A DNA stretch of 64,000 bases from an uncultured Granulosicoccus sp. (lineage in GTDB: Bacteria > Pseudomonadota > Gammaproteobacteria > Granulosicoccales > Granulosicoccaceae): contig CANMQI010000016.1 in assembly GCA_947499955.1 (NCBI GenBank), positions 1 to 64,000 of the forward strand, written 5' to 3'. The position numbers were made by a program, and so were the translations under genes. Under the pieces are notes generated by a model. That model was given only the letters and a program-made list of their open reading frames with translations, was not told the DNA's origin and did no database searches. Below are positions 26,539 to 35,430 of the stretch, piece by piece; position 1 is the first letter of the stretch, and every line of letters starts with the position of its first letter.

Positions 26539-27428
26539 TGAGCAGGCAGATTGCGCTGGTCGGTATCGGCAAGATTGCCCGTGACCAGCACATTCCGGCA
26601 ATCGAGGCTGATCCCGAGTGGTCACTGGCGGCAACGGTCAGCCGTCATGCCAGTGTCGATGGCGTCGAGAACCATCGGACGCTGGACGCCTTGCTGGCTG
26701 CCAGGCCGGATATCGACACCATCTCCCTGGCGATACCTGCGCAGCCGCGCTTCGACTACGCCAGGCTGGCCATCGAGGCAGGCAGGCATGTCATGCTGGA
26801 AAAGCCGCCGGGTGTGTCCATGGCCGAGTGTCAGAATCTGGAGGTGCTTGCCCGTCGCAGGGGCGTGTCACTGTACGCCACCTGGCATGCTCGCCATGCT
26901 GAGGGCATAGCCGAGGCACGTGATTGGCTGGCGACACGTACTGTGAAGCGTCTGCAGATCCACTGGAAGGAAGATGTGCGGATGTGGCACCCCGGGCAGG
27001 AATGGGTCTGGGAGCCGGGTGGCCTTGGTGTGTTCGATCCCGGTATCAACGCCCTGTCGATCATGACCGGCATACTACCGGTACCGGTGCACCTGACCGA
27101 GGCCACGTTGCATGTGCCTGCCAACCGGCAGACGCCGATAGCGGCCAGTCTGTGCTTTCATCATCCTGACGGTGCCGAGGTACAGGCTGAATTCGACTGG
27201 CGCCAGAGCGGCGATCCGCTCTGGGAAATCATGATAGAGACGGATGATGATTCGCTCGACTTGTCGTTCGGCGCGGCTTCCATGGATATCGAGTATCGCC
27301 GTTTGTACCGCCATATGGCGCAGCTTGTCGGGGATGCCACAGTGGACATGGACCTGTCGCCGCTGACCCACGTGGCAGACGCCTTCATGCTGGGCAGACG
27401 CATCAGCACAGAACCCTTCTTCTTCTGA
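26538..27428 (+). CDS. Gfo/Idh/MocA-type L-arabinose/D-galactose 1-dehydrogenase
   Basis: A 296-aa NAD(P)-dependent sugar dehydrogenase. It starts ALVGIGKIARDQHIPAIEAD, and has LEKPPGVSMAE, ATWHARHAEGI, KEDVRMWHPGQEWVWEPGG and LGVFDPGINALSIMTGILP, all features of Azospirillum L-arabinose 1-dehydrogenase (AraA) and D-galactose dehydrogenase. It oxidises the pyranose at C1 to the lactone in the cytosol. Translational coupling with the dehydratase is shown by TGATG. Its place between the dehydratase and keto-deoxy-acid dehydratase fits a non-phosphorylative pathway. Confidence 0.9.
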   Translation: MSRQIALVGIGKIARDQHIPAIEADPEWSLAATVSRHASVDGVENHRTLDALLAARPDIDTISLAIPAQPRFDYARLAIEAGRHVMLEKPPGVSMAECQNLEVLARRRGVSLYATWHARHAEGIAEARDWLATRTVKRLQIHWKEDVRMWHPGQEWVWEPGGLGVFDPGINALSIMTGILPVPVHLTEATLHVPANRQTPIAASLCFHHPDGAEVQAEFDWRQSGDPLWEIMIETDDDSLDLSFGAASMDIEYRRLYRHMAQLVGDATVDMDLSPLTHVADAFMLGRRISTEPFFF

Positions 27429-27434
27429 CCTCCG

Positions 27435-28361
27435 ATGAAAACCATGAAATCCGTATTGAGCGGTATTGCGCCGATTGCTCCCACCCCGTTTCACGATGAC
27501 GGCAGTGTCGATGATGAGGGCATGCGTCGCGTGCTTGATTGCATGATCGACCAGGGTGTCGATGGCATCTGCATTCTTGCCAACTATTCAGAACAGTTTC
27601 TGCTCTCCGATGATGAACGCGCTTCACTGACGCGTCTGTGTCTGGAACACGTGGCGGGGCGCAAGCCCGTGATTGTCACCACCAGCCACTTCTCCACCGA
27701 TATCGCACTCAGGCGCGCTGTTGACTGCGAGTCGCAGGGTGCCGACATGATCATGATGATGCCGCCGTATCACGGCGTCGGTATTGCGCCGAGCCCGCAG
27801 GGTGTGTTCGAACATTTCGCGGCCGTCAATGATGCGATCTCCATTCCCATCATGGTGCAGGATGCGCCGCTCAGCGGAGTCAACATGAGTGTCGAGATGC
27901 TGGCTGATATGGCAAAAAAGCTGGAGAATGTCAGCTATTTCAAGATCGAATGCCCGTTCGCCGCGGACAAGCTGGCGGCATTGATCGAGCTGGCAGGCCC
28001 GGACATCGACGGCCCGTTTGATGGTGAAGAGGCCGTGACACTGCTGGCCGATCTGGATGCGGGAGCCACAGGCACCATGACATCGGCTCTGTTTCCGGAG
28101 ATGATCCGGCCGATCGTGACGCTCTATCGTGGTGGCCAGCACGAGGCTGCACTGGCACAATGGCAGAAATGTCTGCCGCTGATCAATCACGAGAATCGGC
28201 AGTGTGGCCTGCGTGCCTGCAAGGCGGTGTTCAAGGAAGGTGGTGTCATTGGCAGTGAGCGTGTACGCCACCCGCTGAGACCCTTGTCGGCCCGTACGCG
28301 TGAGCGTTTGTTGTCTCTGGCAAGAGAACTCGACATCATTGCCTTGAATTGGGGACAATGA
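27435..28361 (+). CDS. DHDPS-family L-2-keto-3-deoxyarabonate dehydratase
   Basis: A 308-aa TIM-barrel enzyme of the dihydrodipicolinate synthase superfamily. Schiff-base lysine is K170 in VSYFKIECP. Stretches such as ICILANYSEQFLLSDDER, MMMPPYHG, IPIMVQDAPLSG, GPFDGEEAVTLLADLDAGATG and PLINHENRQCG match the Azospirillum L-KDA dehydratase (AraD, EC 4.2.1.43), which forms 2-oxoglutarate semialdehyde. This favours the dehydratase route (route I) over an aldolase route. It lies 6 nt after the 1-dehydrogenase gene and 69 nt before the aldehyde dehydrogenase gene. Confidence 0.89.
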   Translation: MKTMKSVLSGIAPIAPTPFHDDGSVDDEGMRRVLDCMIDQGVDGICILANYSEQFLLSDDERASLTRLCLEHVAGRKPVIVTTSHFSTDIALRRAVDCESQGADMIMMMPPYHGVGIAPSPQGVFEHFAAVNDAISIPIMVQDAPLSGVNMSVEMLADMAKKLENVSYFKIECPFAADKLAALIELAGPDIDGPFDGEEAVTLLADLDAGATGTMTSALFPEMIRPIVTLYRGGQHEAALAQWQKCLPLINHENRQCGLRACKAVFKEGGVIGSERVRHPLRPLSARTRERLLSLARELDIIALNWGQ

Positions 28362-28430
28362 GCCTGCATTTAGCTGCATGCCTCGGATTCCCGAGTCGTG
28401 AAAATTTCAAGATACTGACAGGAACTTCAC

Positions 28431-29960
28431 ATGACGCTGTATGGCAACCGTATTGCCGGCAAGATCCGCGAAGATGGCACAGTCTTCGAGAATGATCCCG
28501 TTTCAGGAGAACCTTCCTCCATCACTGCCGGTACCGTAGAGCTGGTAGAAGAGGCGGCCAAGGCCGCTGCCGAGGCCTTCAAGACATACGGTCGCACCAG
28601 CCGTGCACAGCGAGCAGAGTTGCTGCGCGCCATTGCCGAGGAAATCGATTCTCGTGGCGCCGACATCACCGCCATGGGTACGGGTGAAACAGGCCTGCCA
28701 GCCGCACGTCTGGAAGGTGAACGAGGACGTACCGTTGGCCAGCTGCGACTGTTTGCCGACCATATCGAAAAAGGTGACTACCTGGATGTACGGCATGACG
28801 GCGCCTTGCCCGACCGTGCGCCACTGCCACGCCCGGATCTGCGTCTGATGCAGCGTCCTCTGGGCCCGGTAGCCGTATTCGGCGCATCCAATTTTCCTCT
28901 GGCGTTCTCCACGGCCGGTGGTGATACCGCATCAGCACTGGCTGCAGGCTGCCCGGTTGTGGTCAAGGGGCATCCCGGACACCCCGGTACCGCTGCGCTG
29001 GTTGGCGAAGCGATCGACGCCGCCGTCGCTCGATGTGGCCTGAACCCCGGAACCTTCTCGCAGGTCAATGATGGTGGTCCCGGTAATGGTGGGGCTGACA
29101 GTCGAGCGGTAGGTGCGGCCTTGGTTCAGTCTCCCTACATCAAGGCAGTCGGTTTTACCGGTTCCTTGCGGGGTGGACGTGCCTTGTTCGATCTGGCCTG
29201 TCGTCGCGAGGAGCCGATCCCGTTCTTTGGCGAACTCGGTTCGGTCAATCCCGTCTTCATCCTGCCAGCGGCCGCCAAGGCCAGAGCCGCCGAGCTCGGT
29301 ACTCAATGGGCAGGTTCTCTCACCATGGGTGTTGGTCAGTTCTGCACCAACCCGGGTATTGTCGTCATTCCTGCTGAACAGGCTGCGGACTTCGAAGCAG
29401 CTGCTGCCAAGGCGCTGGCCGAGGTGCCTGCCACTCCCATGCTGACATCCGGCATTGCCGATGCCTATCATCAAGGGCTGAAGGCACTGACCGAGCATCC
29501 ACAGGTACGCGTGGTGCAGTCAGGCGAGAGCAGTGGCAGAAACGCAGCGCCAGCCATGCTGGCAGTGTCGGCTGCAGACTTCATTGCCAATCCGGACCTG
29601 GCTCACGAGGTGTTCGGTCCGGTGGGTATCATCGTCTCGGTCGCCAGCGATGAAGACATGCACGCCATTGCGCAGAACATGGAAGGTCAGCTGACCATTA
29701 CCTTGCAACTGGACGAGGCTGATCATGCATTGGCTGCCGAACTGCTGCCTGAACTGGAAGAGAAAGCTGGTCGCATCCTGTGCAACGGCTTCCCAACGGG
29801 TGTGGAAGTGGCTGATGCCATGATGCACGGTGGGCCATATCCGGCTTCAACCAATGTGGCAACGACATCGGTCGGTACTCTGGCCATTCGACGCTTCCTG
29901 CGTCCAGTGTCCTACCAGAACTTTCCGGAAGGCTTGTTGCCTGCCGATTTGAGCGCATAA
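28431..29960 (+). CDS. 2,5-dioxovalerate (2-oxoglutarate semialdehyde) dehydrogenase
   Basis: A 509-aa aldehyde dehydrogenase. Catalytic positions are N154 (FGASNFPLAF), E268 (FFGELGS) and C305 (GVGQFCTNPG), with nucleotide loop VGFTGSLRGG at 240-249. The SNFPLAFSTAGGDTASALAAG and FFGELGSVNPVF segments match the 2-oxoglutarate semialdehyde dehydrogenases of pentose and sugar-acid oxidation. It makes 2-oxoglutarate for the TCA cycle, the last step of the pathway encoded by this operon. GACAGGAACTTCAC supplies a ribosome binding site. Confidence 0.92.
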   Translation: MTLYGNRIAGKIREDGTVFENDPVSGEPSSITAGTVELVEEAAKAAAEAFKTYGRTSRAQRAELLRAIAEEIDSRGADITAMGTGETGLPAARLEGERGRTVGQLRLFADHIEKGDYLDVRHDGALPDRAPLPRPDLRLMQRPLGPVAVFGASNFPLAFSTAGGDTASALAAGCPVVVKGHPGHPGTAALVGEAIDAAVARCGLNPGTFSQVNDGGPGNGGADSRAVGAALVQSPYIKAVGFTGSLRGGRALFDLACRREEPIPFFGELGSVNPVFILPAAAKARAAELGTQWAGSLTMGVGQFCTNPGIVVIPAEQAADFEAAAAKALAEVPATPMLTSGIADAYHQGLKALTEHPQVRVVQSGESSGRNAAPAMLAVSAADFIANPDLAHEVFGPVGIIVSVASDEDMHAIAQNMEGQLTITLQLDEADHALAAELLPELEEKAGRILCNGFPTGVEVADAMMHGGPYPASTNVATTSVGTLAIRRFLRPVSYQNFPEGLLPADLSA

Positions 29961-29978
29961 GCAGCGTCGTTTGATTGC

Positions 29979-30010
29979 AGGGCGTCAGGCATTGGTGGGT
30001 CTGACGCCCT
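29979..30010 (+). terminator. Terminator-like hairpin at the end of the sugar operon
   Basis: Perfect 10-bp stem AGGGCGTCAG / CTGACGCCCT with a 12-nt loop, 19 nt after the stop of the aldehyde dehydrogenase gene and followed by GTTC. It lies between convergent genes. Confidence 0.65.
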
Positions 30011-30174
30011 GTTCATGATCCGGTACCTGGCCCGGTTTGCAACGATGTGGCCCCTTGACGGATACTGATCGGGAGAGTCTTCAGCTTCAGCGCGCTCTCT
30101 GCGTCGGGACTTGCCAGCTTATTCAGGCTGTTCCCAGTGTCCGTATTTGCCGGATATTGCGGAAAAAGTCAATG

Positions 30175-31242
30175 TCAGGCAGCTCCCATTCGATCCAGTG
30201 CGTCGTTGGCTCGATCAAACCACAGGCGTGACACCAGATTGTCCTTGGCCAGGGTAATGCCAAGCGAATCGATACCGGTATGGCGATAGCGCAGATCCAG
30301 CAGGATTTCTCGAGCGATGGCTGAATTCCCCAACTCCTGCTGGGCCATGGCCTCGCTGTACAGCGCGGTATCGTAGTAGGTCGAATCCGGATATTCATTG
30401 CGAAGCTTCTGCATGGTCTGCAGCGCCGCTGAATAATCCTTTTCATCCATCAGCTGAATATAGCCTTGCAGGTACAGGGCGTCATCCGCCAGATAGCCGT
30501 CCGAGTAGAGGGTGTGGATGATTTCCAGTTGTACGCTGGCGTTTTCCAGATCTCCCGATTCACGCTGATCCAGTGCGGCGAGATACATGTCGAAGTCCTC
30601 CCCATCACCATAGACTTCGGATTCACTGATGACGGGTAGCTTGATTGCTGCCTTGCGCTTGTTGATGGTGACCGGGTCGCCATCGATGTATTCACTGTAG
30701 GACTGCTTGGCGGCCTGGTAGTCACCTGAATCCTCGAGATCCTTCGCCTTGTAGAATTTCTGCTCATTGACGTTCACGGACTCTTCAACCTGTTGCAGTG
30801 TTTCGTAGTCGACAATGAAATCGGCGAATTTTCGACCTTCGGTAATGGGCTGAAAGGTGATGCCGACCGTGATGGCCTCGGCCGGGTTGAGCACGATTTC
30901 ATCGATGATATCGGTGGTGTACTGCTCGACATCGTCCATGCCGCCGTTGTCGCTGGGTTCTATTCCCAGCGAGTTCAGTGTGTAGATATCGGCGCCGCGG
31001 TTGGCAATCTGGATTTTCTGCGTGGCACTGGTACCGACATCGTTGGTGCCAAAGTAGAACTGGGGCGTCGATATGAACAGATAGGTGCCATTTTCGCCAA
31101 GCTCTGGCGTGCTCTTGCCGCCGGTGCTGCTGCTACCGCCGCTGCTACAGGCTTGCAGTACCACCGCTGTCAGCATGGCGCTCATCAGCGGGCGCAGTTG
31201 CAGACGCCGGGTTGAGGGGGTGTGGGCAAGGGTGCCACTCAT
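30175..31242 (-). CDS. Lipoprotein with TPR-like repeats
   Basis: A 355-aa predicted lipoprotein, with a signal peptide ending VVLQAC (Cys32) and then a Ser/Gly linker. Residues 45-160 form a beta-rich region with TPQFYFGTNDVGTSATQKIQIANRGADIYTLNSLGI, which resembles a choice-of-anchor/ASH-type immunoglobulin fold. Residues 175-340 are helical repeats of TPR/outer-membrane-assembly type (AAKQSYSEYIDGD; SYSAALQTMQKLRNEYPDSTYYDTAL; RDILLDLRYRHTG-like). ATG at 31242 follows GAGGT at good spacing. It sits directly behind the HAMP protein gene, so they probably act together in the envelope. Exact role unknown. Confidence 0.78.
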   Translation of the reverse strand: MSGTLAHTPSTRRLQLRPLMSAMLTAVVLQACSSGGSSSTGGKSTPELGENGTYLFISTPQFYFGTNDVGTSATQKIQIANRGADIYTLNSLGIEPSDNGGMDDVEQYTTDIIDEIVLNPAEAITVGITFQPITEGRKFADFIVDYETLQQVEESVNVNEQKFYKAKDLEDSGDYQAAKQSYSEYIDGDPVTINKRKAAIKLPVISESEVYGDGEDFDMYLAALDQRESGDLENASVQLEIIHTLYSDGYLADDALYLQGYIQLMDEKDYSAALQTMQKLRNEYPDSTYYDTALYSEAMAQQELGNSAIAREILLDLRYRHTGIDSLGITLAKDNLVSRLWFDRANDALDRMGAA

Positions 31243-31258
31243 GTCGCGATACCTCATG

Positions 31259-31906
31259 TCAGGCTGCCTTGTCGCTGGCCGCCGCAGAGTCGTCATTGCC
31301 GGCGCCTGTCACGGGTTTTTCGACCTGGAAGTAATCCAGAGCGGTACGGCACTCCTGCAGAGCGCTGTTGATGGAATCGGAGTTGGTTGCCGTCGAGTCG
31401 ATATCCCCCACTTGTGCAATACCGGATTTGGCGGCTTGGATCTGTTCGCGGACACTGCGCATGGCATCGGTCAACTCTCCGGCAATTTCCCCGAACTCTC
31501 CCTTGTCGGAGGCTCGCAGGCGCACATCAAGGTTGCCGTCGCCGATTTCACGCAAGCTGCGCTTGATGGCGAGGATCGGGTGACCCAGACGCCGCGTGAT
31601 GAAGATGCTCAGTCCGATCGTGATGGTGGCGTTGATCAGCAGCATGGCGATCAGCCACTTGCCCAACACATCCGACAATGAAGGCAGTGCCTCATTGGCC
31701 AGCGCCATGTCCTCGGAGACAAACAGCAAAGGTGCCATGCCTTCGATCAGGCGTCCCAGCATCTGATGGTAGAAGACGCCGACCAATGCCGTGGTGATGG
31801 CCAGGTACAGGAAGGTGAGCATGATGACCCGACGAATTTCACGCGCCTGAAAGGTTTTATCGCGCAGAATGGCGACCAGTAAGTTGGAATCAGACGAACG
31901 AGCCAT
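31259..31906 (-). CDS. HAMP-domain membrane protein without output domain
   Basis: A 215-aa protein with membrane helices at about 29-46 and 83-105 enclosing a short periplasmic loop, then a HAMP domain (104-156; ITRRLGHPILAIKRSLREIGDGNLDVRLR, with the conserved Pro). A short helical tail and an acidic end follow. There is no histidine kinase, methyl-accepting or cyclase domain, so it is a HAMP relay with no visible output of its own. It precedes the TPR-like lipoprotein gene by 16 nt, suggesting a joint envelope-sensing or scaffolding role. Confidence 0.82.
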   Translation of the reverse strand: MARSSDSNLLVAILRDKTFQAREIRRVIMLTFLYLAITTALVGVFYHQMLGRLIEGMAPLLFVSEDMALANEALPSLSDVLGKWLIAMLLINATITIGLSIFITRRLGHPILAIKRSLREIGDGNLDVRLRASDKGEFGEIAGELTDAMRSVREQIQAAKSGIAQVGDIDSTATNSDSINSALQECRTALDYFQVEKPVTGAGNDDSAAASDKAA

Positions 31907-32045
31907 AGGAGGACACCGGAAATTGAATGATATATGCCAATGTCGGCGTTCCAGCAGTTAACTTGACCGGCATGGATCAGGCAATTGACGCGTCTCTGCG
32001 TATACTTGTGGCACAGTTCACAGCCCCCAAAGGGGACCCCTTTCG

Positions 32046-33548
32046 ATGAATGGCGATACGCTGGACTACGTCGATCCCGGTACGGCCTTTTCTCTGGTCG
32101 GAGTGCTGTACCTGCTGCTGTCCATTGCGGCGGGCACTCACGTGGTTCTGAACAAGCAGAATGAGGCAGCTGCGTTCAGCTGGCTTGGCATCATCGTGTT
32201 GGCGCCGCTGATCGGAGCCATTCTCTACTGGTTGTTCGGTATCAATCGCATTCGCCGTCGCGCACAGGCAGAATTGCCCGATTACACGATCTCCGTCAAA
32301 GAGTCTGCAGGTGAGCAAATGGTGGATATCGACACCATGCCTGAGTCCTGGCAGGGACATATGCGGCTGGGCATGGGGGTACACGACACTCATTATGTGT
32401 CAGGCAACCGGGTCGAGCCGCTGATCAATGGTGACGAGGCTTACCCGGCCATGATCGATGCGATCAATGAAGCCAGCCATTCTGTTTATCTGTCCAGCTA
32501 CATTTTCGAGTACGATCAGGTCGGCGTGCAGTTTGTGGAAGCGCTGGTGAATGCCCACCACCGCGGTGTGGCGGTGCGCGTCATGATCGACGGTCTGGGT
32601 GTCGGCTACGGCTTCAGCCTGGTAAGGGCTGACCGAGTACTGCGCCGTCGCGGGGTCAAGACGGCCCGCTTCCTGTCGACCTGGTCATCCAACGGCACGC
32701 GATTCATCAATCTGAGAAATCACCGCAAGATCCTGTCGGTAGATGGCGAGCTGGCCTTCGTGGGGGGTATGAACATCCGTGCAGGCAACCTGGTCGGTAC
32801 GACACCAGACAACGTGACTGCTGCCGACACAGAGACGGCGCTGGAGAATGCCATTCTGAATGTGGGCAAGCACCTGACCCAGGATGTGCATTTCAAGGTT
32901 CAGGGACCGGTCATCAACCAGATCAATGCGGTATTTGCTGCCGACTGGCAGTTTGCGGCGCGCGAGACGCTGAAGCCGCCGGTCTGGCGTGGAGGTCACG
33001 TCGGACCGGTCTTTCTGCGAGCCCTGCTTGACGGGCCGGATGACAACTACCAGAAGCTGCAATTGACCCTGTTGGGGGCCATTCAGATTGCCGAATCGCG
33101 TATCTGTATCGTGACGCCTTACTTCTTACCTGACAAGACGGTATTGAGCGCCTTGCAACTGGCTGTGCTGCGCGGCGTGCGCGTTGATATCTGTGTGCCG
33201 GAACACAATAATCTACTGATCGTGGGCTGGGCCATGCGCGCCAATCGACGCCGATTGCTGCAGATCGGGGTTCACCTGCACGAGTCCGCAGCACCCTTTG
33301 ATCACAGCAAGCTGTTCATCGTCGATGATTACTGGAGCATGGTCGGGTCGAGTAACTGGGATTCGAGAAGTCTGGAACTGAATTTCGAAATCAACCTCGA
33401 ATGTTATGACCCGGCGATGAACCGTGAACTTGCGGATATCATTCAAGGCAAACTGGCACACTCGCGGGAGGTATGTGAATGCACGGACAGACATTTCCTG
33501 CAGCGATTGCGCAACAACTTCTTTCGCCTGTTTTCTCCTTATCTCTAG
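32046..33548 (+). CDS. cls: Cardiolipin synthase
   Basis: A 500-aa inner-membrane enzyme. Two N-terminal helices (15-32 and 45-64) are followed by two phospholipase D motifs: NHRKILSVDGELAFVGGMN (H226, K228, D233) and FDHSKLFIVDDYWSMVGSSN (H420, K422, D427). It joins two phosphatidylglycerol molecules to form cardiolipin and glycerol. Length matches bacterial ClsA-type enzymes. The endonuclease/phosphatase-type gene starts 27 nt downstream, as ybhP-like genes accompany clsB in enterobacteria. Confidence 0.93.
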   Translation: MNGDTLDYVDPGTAFSLVGVLYLLLSIAAGTHVVLNKQNEAAAFSWLGIIVLAPLIGAILYWLFGINRIRRRAQAELPDYTISVKESAGEQMVDIDTMPESWQGHMRLGMGVHDTHYVSGNRVEPLINGDEAYPAMIDAINEASHSVYLSSYIFEYDQVGVQFVEALVNAHHRGVAVRVMIDGLGVGYGFSLVRADRVLRRRGVKTARFLSTWSSNGTRFINLRNHRKILSVDGELAFVGGMNIRAGNLVGTTPDNVTAADTETALENAILNVGKHLTQDVHFKVQGPVINQINAVFAADWQFAARETLKPPVWRGGHVGPVFLRALLDGPDDNYQKLQLTLLGAIQIAESRICIVTPYFLPDKTVLSALQLAVLRGVRVDICVPEHNNLLIVGWAMRANRRRLLQIGVHLHESAAPFDHSKLFIVDDYWSMVGSSNWDSRSLELNFEINLECYDPAMNRELADIIQGKLAHSREVCECTDRHFLQRLRNNFFRLFSPYL

Positions 33549-33575
33549 GTCAGGGCAAGGCGTCCTGAGGTCCTC

Positions 33576-34355
33576 ATGATTCGTCGGCATCTACTCCCTC
33601 ATTGCTACACCGCGGACGACGAGCTACAGCATCTGGGTAACGCCAGACAGCCGGTACTGGGGCCGCTCATCCACGTTCTCGTGTGGAACATTCTCAAGGC
33701 CAAACGCGCTACCTGGGCATCGGACTTCCAGCAACTGATGGGGGATCGGGATCTGGCCCTGTTGCAGGAGGCAGTATTCAATGCACCTTCCGACCCCTTG
33801 TTCACAACCAACGATGGCCTTGAATGGATCATGGCGCGCAGCTTTCGGCATCCCCGAACGCAGGTTGAACATGGTGTGAAGACCGGTTGCGTAGTGGCGC
33901 CTTCAGAGCAGCACTTCTATCTTTCACCGCACAGTGAGCCGGTGAGTCAGACGCAGAAGTTGCTGCTGACTACCTTGTATCCGCTGGAGGGGGAAGGGGA
34001 GCAGTTGCTGGTGCTGAACATGCATGCCATCAATTTCGTCAGCGTGCACAAGTATGTCGAGCAGCTTGATCAGCTGCGGGCCGCGCTGGAGCCGCATGCG
34101 GGGCCGGTCATTCTGGCTGGAGACTTCAATACCTGGAACCCGGCACGACTGGGTTTCTTCAAACAGGTGGCGCGTAATGCCGGACTGACCGAGGCGGTCA
34201 TGCAGCGGCAAAGCCGGCTGGCTCATATGAACCAGCATCTGGATCATGTGTTCTACCGTGGACTGAAACTGCACGAGGTGCAGTCTCTGGAGCACTATCA
34301 GTCATCGGATCATGCGCCCATCACGGCGACGTTCGAGCGAATTCGTTCGCGCTGA
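33576..34355 (+). CDS. Endonuclease/exonuclease/phosphatase-family protein
   Basis: A 259-aa EEP-family hydrolase. Metal and catalytic motifs are LVWNILKAKR (Asn), LLQEAVF (Glu), LNMHAINF (His), ILAGDFNTWNP (Asp/Asn), and the end motif HLDHVFYRG...SSDHAPI with the catalytic His. Members cut DNA, RNA, or phosphate from lipids and inositides. Its position directly after cls mirrors the clsB-ybhP pairing of enterobacteria and suggests a role in phospholipid metabolism. No signal peptide is visible, so it should be cytosolic. Confidence 0.87.
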   Translation: MIRRHLLPHCYTADDELQHLGNARQPVLGPLIHVLVWNILKAKRATWASDFQQLMGDRDLALLQEAVFNAPSDPLFTTNDGLEWIMARSFRHPRTQVEHGVKTGCVVAPSEQHFYLSPHSEPVSQTQKLLLTTLYPLEGEGEQLLVLNMHAINFVSVHKYVEQLDQLRAALEPHAGPVILAGDFNTWNPARLGFFKQVARNAGLTEAVMQRQSRLAHMNQHLDHVFYRGLKLHEVQSLEHYQSSDHAPITATFERIRSR

Positions 34356-34373
34356 GGTTGTTTCTTGTATCGG

Positions 34374-34414
34374 CACTCCCGGTGTCGACGAACAGGCAGT
34401 CGTACCGGGAAGTG
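34374..34414. terminator. Bidirectional hairpin after the EEP gene
   Basis: CACTCCCGGT pairs with ACCGGGAAGTG with one bulged base and a 20-nt loop, located between convergent genes. Confidence 0.5.
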
Positions 34415-34424
34415 AGGGTATCGA

Positions 34425-34619
34425 TCAGCCCCGGACAACCACGATCAGGAAAGTGACAAACAACACGACGGCGGCCATCATCATGGACACGCTCAGCCAT
34501 TCCTTGGAGCTGCCCTTGGGGCCATTCTGCAGCCAGTGTTTGGCGGCCGGGATCATACGCCAGATCATGAAGCCCATGACGAGCGCGACGGGTATCTGAA
34601 ACCACAGGTTGCTGTCCAT
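34425..34619 (-). CDS. Small membrane protein of 64 aa
   Basis: A 64-aa protein with two predicted membrane helices: WFQIPVALVMGFMIWRMIP (6-24) and WLSVSMMMAAVVLFVTFLIVVV (41-62), joined by a short loop with PAAKHWLQNGPKGSSKE. ATG at 34619 is preceded by GGAGATAAGGAC. It looks like a real small envelope protein, but I do not recognise a named family. It is downstream of the BI-1/YccA-like gene on the same strand, separated by a strong hairpin. Confidence 0.72.
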   Translation of the reverse strand: MDSNLWFQIPVALVMGFMIWRMIPAAKHWLQNGPKGSSKEWLSVSMMMAAVVLFVTFLIVVVRG

Positions 34620-34663
34620 TGTCCTTATCTCCGGGTAGACGTGACTATTCCAAGGCTGAAACG

Positions 34664-34694
34664 ACACCGGGCTGCCATGACAGCAGCCCGGTGT
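34664..34694 (-). terminator. Strong hairpin downstream of the BI-1-like gene
   Basis: Perfect 12-bp stem ACACCGGGCTGC / GCAGCCCGGTGT with a 7-nt loop; on the minus strand it is followed by CGTTTC. It probably ends or attenuates transcription from the gene at 34765-35430. Confidence 0.65.
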
Positions 34695-34764
34695 GAGGCT
34701 CTACGAGACTGAAGCTGCATTCATCAGGCGTTCGCCTTGCGGCGAACTCAGGCTGAGTGCGGGA

Positions 34765-35430
34765 TCAATCGTCGCTCATGATGCCCAGCAGGTGCAGCAG
34801 GCTGGTGAACAGGTTGAAGATGTTCAGGAACATGGAAACCGTGGCACGGATGTAGTTGGTCTCGCCACCGTTGACGATTCGGCTGGTGTCGAACAGGATG
34901 AAACCACTCATCAGTAATACGATGGCAGACGAGATGACCAGAGACAGAGCCGGAATCTGTGCAAAGATATTGACGATGGCTGCACCGAAGACCACGATGA
35001 GTCCGACGAACAGCATGCCGCCCATGAATTCGAAGGTCTTCTTGGTGGTGAGCACATAGGCGCTCAGTGCAAGAAAGATGACACCGGTGCCGCCCATGGC
35101 TGTCGCCACGATGGTAGAGCCGTTAGGCAGTGATGCGTAGGCGTTGAGCATGGGGCCGAGGCCGAAACCCAGAAGACCGGTGCCCAGGAACACGATACCG
35201 ACGCCTGCTGAAGAATTTTCGTATTTAGGCAACAGAAACATCAGCACACCCAACGCGCCCAGCGTGCAGACAAGAGACATGCCGCGAGGTGGTGCAACGG
35301 CCATGGATACTGCGGCCATGACGCCACTGAACAGCAATGTGGCTGCCAGCAATGCGTAAGTGTTACGCAATACGCGGTTGGTGGAGAGTGCGCTCTCTGC
35401 CGACCGTGTAATGGTATTGGTGTTTAACAT
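34765..35430 (-). CDS. Bax inhibitor-1/YccA-family membrane protein
   Basis: A 221-aa inner-membrane protein with seven hydrophobic helices. It begins RVLRNTYALLAATLLFSGVMAA and has the family features NPGSTIVATAMGGTGVIF-like GSTIVATAMGGTGVIFLAL and SAIVLLMSGFILFDTSRIV, with the C-terminal acidic pair DD. E. coli YccA modulates the FtsH protease, and BsYetJ is a pH-dependent calcium leak channel; the same range of roles is likely here. It is transcribed alone from a promoter in the gap upstream. Confidence 0.92.
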   Translation of the reverse strand: MLNTNTITRSAESALSTNRVLRNTYALLAATLLFSGVMAAVSMAVAPPRGMSLVCTLGALGVLMFLLPKYENSSAGVGIVFLGTGLLGFGLGPMLNAYASLPNGSTIVATAMGGTGVIFLALSAYVLTTKKTFEFMGGMLFVGLIVVFGAAIVNIFAQIPALSLVISSAIVLLMSGFILFDTSRIVNGGETNYIRATVSMFLNIFNLFTSLLHLLGIMSDD

